The notes beneath the pieces are model-generated. The model was given only the letters and a program-made list of their open reading frames with translations. It did not search any database and was not told the DNA's origin. Position numbers and translations under genes: made by a program. Shown here piece after piece: positions 61,516-64,000 of a DNA stretch of 64,000 bases. Source of the DNA: Gemmataceae bacterium (GTDB lineage Bacteria; Planctomycetota; Planctomycetia; Gemmatales; Gemmataceae); the NCBI GenBank assembly GCA_901538445.1, contig LR594584.1, forward strand, positions 3,883,051 to 3,947,050, in the 5' to 3' direction. Numbering within the stretch: the first letter of the stretch is position 1; the number at the start of each line of letters is the position of its first letter.

Positions 61516-63171
61516 TCACCAGTTGAACTGCACCCCGAAGCTGATGCCCTGGACGAAGAAGCCGCTCGCGTTGAACTGCGGGGCCGGCCGCGGGGTGCCC
61601 GGGACCGGGGCCGCGGGGGTCGCTAGGAAGTTCGGGATCCGGGCCGCGTCCAGGTTCGTGTCGATCGCCCCCGCCGGCCGGAGCACGTTCGTCATGTACA
61701 AGAAGTTGTACCCGACGAACAGCTTCATCCGGCTCGTCAACTGGTACCCGATGTTCAGGCCCGCCTCGGGGACCACCGAGAACACGCTGTCGTTGTACTT
61801 CCCGATGTTCGCCCCCGGGATCGCGAGCAGCCCGCCCTGCGCGGTCACCGGCATCCCGTTGGCCATCAGCAGGTTCTGCGACCCGTCGATGTACAGGGTG
61901 CGGTTCAGCGTACCGAACGCGATCGCCGCCCGCCCGTCGAGCGACCAGCGGCCCCGCTGCGTCGACCCGGCCAGGCCGATCTGCCCGCCGTGGAACTCGT
62001 TCGACGTGCGGAACATGTCGGTGACAACGCCCGAGGCGAACGGGACCGGGAGCGCCGCGCCGGGGAGCGTCGTGAAGTTCTCGGTGACCGTGAGCTTCTC
62101 ACTGAAGTTCACGTACCGGTAGCCGACGAGCGCGTCGAGCCGGTGCGGGCTGCACGGGTTGCACGGGTCGCCGCCCCACAGGTTCCGGCGGTAGTTGAGT
62201 TCCGCGCCCCAGAGCTGGTTCTCCAGGTGGACCTGCACCCCCCCCGTCGCCCGGGTCGAGTCCGCGACGACCTCCGAGTCGGGCCCGAAGAACGGCGTGT
62301 TCGGGTTCACGTTGTTGAACGGCCGGGCCAGGAACGGGACCATCGCCGTGGTGTAGGTCGCGGTGCTGGCCGCCTGCCCGAGGAAGAACATCCGGGCCTC
62401 GACCCCGCGGATCTGCTCGGCCCCGAACCACCGCCCGACGCCGAACCGGCCGCCCGAGTGGAACGTCTGCCCGAACGAGCCCGTCACCAGGGGGGTCGTG
62501 TTCCCCTGACCGAGGATGCCGTTGAACTGCGGGGAACTGGTGGTCACCAGGGTCGGGACGCTGGTGGACTGGGTCCACCACATCAGGTACTCGCCCGTGG
62601 CCCACCACCGGCCGGGTCCGGCGACGCGGCCGACCGCGTCACCCATCACCGGGATGCCGGGGTCGCCCACGGCCAGGCCGCAGTCGCCGCCAATGGTCAC
62701 CGGCCCCTCGTACCCGGGGAGCGGCGAGCCGTACTCGGGGCCGACCGAGGGGACCACGGTGGCCCCGTTCGGGAGCGCCGTCGGGTACGTCAGTGTCCCC
62801 AGGGTCGGGGTCGGCGAGGGCACCCCCCCGCGGTCCTCGACGACGCTCGGGCCCCCGATCACCCGCCCCGCGGGCTGCGGCGCGCTCATCGTCGGCGTGC
62901 CCACCGGCGCGGAGCCGAGCGGCGTACTCGTGGGCCGGCCACCCACGGGCATGGCGCTGGGGACCGGGACCTCGCCCGACCTGGGGGTGACGAGGCCCGC
63001 CGGCCGCACCCCGGTGTCGACCGGGGCCGGGGCGGGGGCGTCGGACGCCGCGACCGGCCTCCCGAGCCGGGCCGCGCGCTGCTGGGGTGCGGTGCGGGCG
63101 TCCTGGCCGGCGGCGGGGGACGCGAACATCCCCAGTCCGAGAGCCAGTCCACCGAGATAGATCCGGCGCAT
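61516..63171 (-). CDS. BBP7-type outer-membrane beta-barrel protein
   Basis: A 551-residue protein. The signal peptide (1-22) is followed by a Pro/Ala/Thr-rich region (25-165) and a beta-barrel domain of the BBP7 type described in Rhodopirellula: WWATGEYLMWWTQSTSVPTL, FHSGGRFGVGRWFGAEQIRG, NQLWGAELNYRRNLWGGDPC, LDALVGYRYVNFSEKLTVTE and SRMKLFVGYNFLYMTNVLRP. It ends with QGISFGVQFNW, a terminal aromatic strand as in outer-membrane barrels. The ATG at 63171 has GGAGGA upstream. It should sit in the outer membrane; the function is unknown. Confidence 0.93.
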   Translation of the reverse strand: MRRIYLGGLALGLGMFASPAAGQDARTAPQQRAARLGRPVAASDAPAPAPVDTGVRPAGLVTPRSGEVPVPSAMPVGGRPTSTPLGSAPVGTPTMSAPQPAGRVIGGPSVVEDRGGVPSPTPTLGTLTYPTALPNGATVVPSVGPEYGSPLPGYEGPVTIGGDCGLAVGDPGIPVMGDAVGRVAGPGRWWATGEYLMWWTQSTSVPTLVTTSSPQFNGILGQGNTTPLVTGSFGQTFHSGGRFGVGRWFGAEQIRGVEARMFFLGQAASTATYTTAMVPFLARPFNNVNPNTPFFGPDSEVVADSTRATGGVQVHLENQLWGAELNYRRNLWGGDPCNPCSPHRLDALVGYRYVNFSEKLTVTENFTTLPGAALPVPFASGVVTDMFRTSNEFHGGQIGLAGSTQRGRWSLDGRAAIAFGTLNRTLYIDGSQNLLMANGMPVTAQGGLLAIPGANIGKYNDSVFSVVPEAGLNIGYQLTSRMKLFVGYNFLYMTNVLRPAGAIDTNLDAARIPNFLATPAAPVPGTPRPAPQFNASGFFVQGISFGVQFNW

Positions 63172-63500
63172 GGGAATGAGTCCTCCTTGACGTCTCCGAC
63201 GGGCGGCCGCAATCCGAGCGGCGCGAGTCACCTTCACGGACACATTCGGCCCCCCCGCATCTCGCTCCCCACCCCGAGCCCCCCAGGTCCGCCGGTTCCC
63301 GGGCGCCGTCCGCCTCCCTTCCCTCGCCAGCGGCACCCGCGGCCCGACCCCGACAACCGGCACGTCCGCGCACGTCCCCAAACCCCGTGATCCCCGCGGA
63401 CCCGCTGCGAAATGTTGGAGCGGCGCAGCACGACGGGCCGAAGTAAGGGGCAGAACCCTAACAGTTTCGCCAGACCCGGTAGACTTGGTAGGAGGGGGCC
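63172..63500. other. Spacer between BBP7 gene and PEP-CTERM-like gene
   Basis: About 330 nt with no gene; it must contain divergent promoters. No clear motif is visible. GGAGGACTC near the left edge is the ribosome binding site of the BBP7 gene and AGGAGGGGG near 63490 that of the downstream gene. Confidence 0.4.
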
Positions 63501-63935
63501 ATGGCCGCCCGCCGTAAGAAGCGCTGGAAGACGATTCTCCCGACGGCGACGCTGACCGCGATCCCGTTCTTCGTTAACCCGTCGGTCGCGACCGCGTTCT
63601 TCCCGCCGGTCGTGCCGCCCCCGCCGATCGTGGTGCCCCCGGTCGTGCCGCCCCCGCCGATCGTGGTGCCGCCCGTGGTGCCGCCGGTCATCGTGGTGCC
63701 CCCGGTCCCGCCGCCGCCGTTCGTGCCGCCGCCGCCGCCGCCGCCGATCGACGTGCCGCCACCGCCGCCCCCCCCGGGGCCGTGCTGTTGCGTGTCCCCG
63801 CCCCCGCCGCCGTGCAGCGTGCCGGAACCGGCCTCGATCGTGACCGGGCTGTTCGGGCTCGTTACCGCCGCGGGCTACGGGGTGTACCGCCGAAAGAGGG
63901 ACGGCACCGCGGACCCGGTCGAAGGGGTCGAGTGA
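63501..63935 (+). CDS. Pro/Val-rich exported protein with PEP-CTERM-like sorting signal
   Basis: A 144-residue protein. The basic N-terminus (MAARRKKRWKTIL) and a hydrophobic stretch form a signal. A low-complexity region of PPIVVPPVVPP-type repeats (about 35-105) follows. The end has a PEP-CTERM-like tripartite signal: VPEPAS, a hydrophobic helix (IVTGLFGLVTAAGYGVY) and the basic RRKRD cluster, but with an extra acidic tail of 11 residues. PEP-CTERM proteins are processed by an exosortase and sent to the envelope or matrix. The ATG at 63501 has AGGAGGGGG directly upstream. The repetitive region likely varies in length between strains. Confidence 0.8.
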   Translation: MAARRKKRWKTILPTATLTAIPFFVNPSVATAFFPPVVPPPPIVVPPVVPPPPIVVPPVVPPVIVVPPVPPPPFVPPPPPPPIDVPPPPPPPGPCCCVSPPPPPCSVPEPASIVTGLFGLVTAAGYGVYRRKRDGTADPVEGVE

Positions 63936-64000
63936 CCGCCCGGCGCGGCCGGTGGCCCCGGGCACGGTCCGGGGCTATCTCTACCTCCGGACCTATCGGG

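Overview
The window is about 64 kb of very GC-rich (roughly 70 percent) bacterial chromosome, packed with gene families typical of Planctomycetota. The best fit is a Gemmata-like member of the Gemmataceae/Gemmatales. The family-level evidence is: paired DUF1549/DUF1553 and DUF1501 proteins, a DUF1559 prepilin-like protein, TIGR03000 and TIGR03067 proteins, a BBP7-type outer-membrane protein, a PEP-CTERM-like protein, Hanks-type kinases fused to repeat domains, and a sigma factor with a huge C-terminal extension. I recognised no tRNA, rRNA, CRISPR array or intact insertion sequence.

Layout. 1-9.6 kb (minus): an operon headed by an ECF sigma factor fused to a transmembrane, carboxypeptidase-regulatory-like tail, followed by exported DNRLRE, DUF1501, PPC-domain and DUF1549/DUF1553 proteins. 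9.7-11 kb: an exported metallophosphoesterase. 12.1-17.6 kb (minus): a tightly coupled three-gene module (DUF559-like nuclease, small winged-helix-like protein, double P-loop/HerA-like ATPase). This is the best candidate for an undescribed defence-type system; beside it lie a decayed gene and an AT-rich patch. 18.5-25.3 kb: exported and lipoprotein genes (DUF1559 plus lipoprotein, SnoaL-like, Gly/Tyr-rich), a kinase-like ATPase and small proteins. 25.3-27.1 kb: psd-pssA, which together make phosphatidylethanolamine; pssA seems to lack a normal start codon. 27.3-31.6 kb: M28 peptidase, TIGR03067 protein and a kinase-LRR fusion. 31.5-36.2 kb: a 1555-residue multi-PAS hybrid histidine kinase with a LOV photosensor domain and an N-terminal receiver that has lost its phospho-acceptor Asp.

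36.5-42.7 kb: PaiB-like and GNAT proteins, DUF2293, a short UvrA and an FG-GAP/VCBS protein. 42.8-48.7 kb: RluA-type pseudouridine synthase, S41 protease, TIGR03000 protein, a CmcI-like protein and YbeY. The spacers here carry short non-autonomous mobile-element-like repeats, including one nested inside another with a visible empty site. 48.8-54.5 kb: a membrane spermidine-synthase-like protein, a polytopic membrane protein and a kinase-HEAT fusion. 54.7-64 kb: type III glutamine synthetase, ParA, an isolated nuoD with a membrane-anchored partner, SGNH hydrolase, a small exported protein, BBP7 protein and a Pro-rich PEP-CTERM-like protein.

The general picture is a free-living heterotroph with heavy investment in the cell surface and in signalling. 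Many intergenic regions carry long perfect inverted repeats that act as terminators or are remnants of small mobile elements. Every functional call is read from the sequence by eye; no database search was run.
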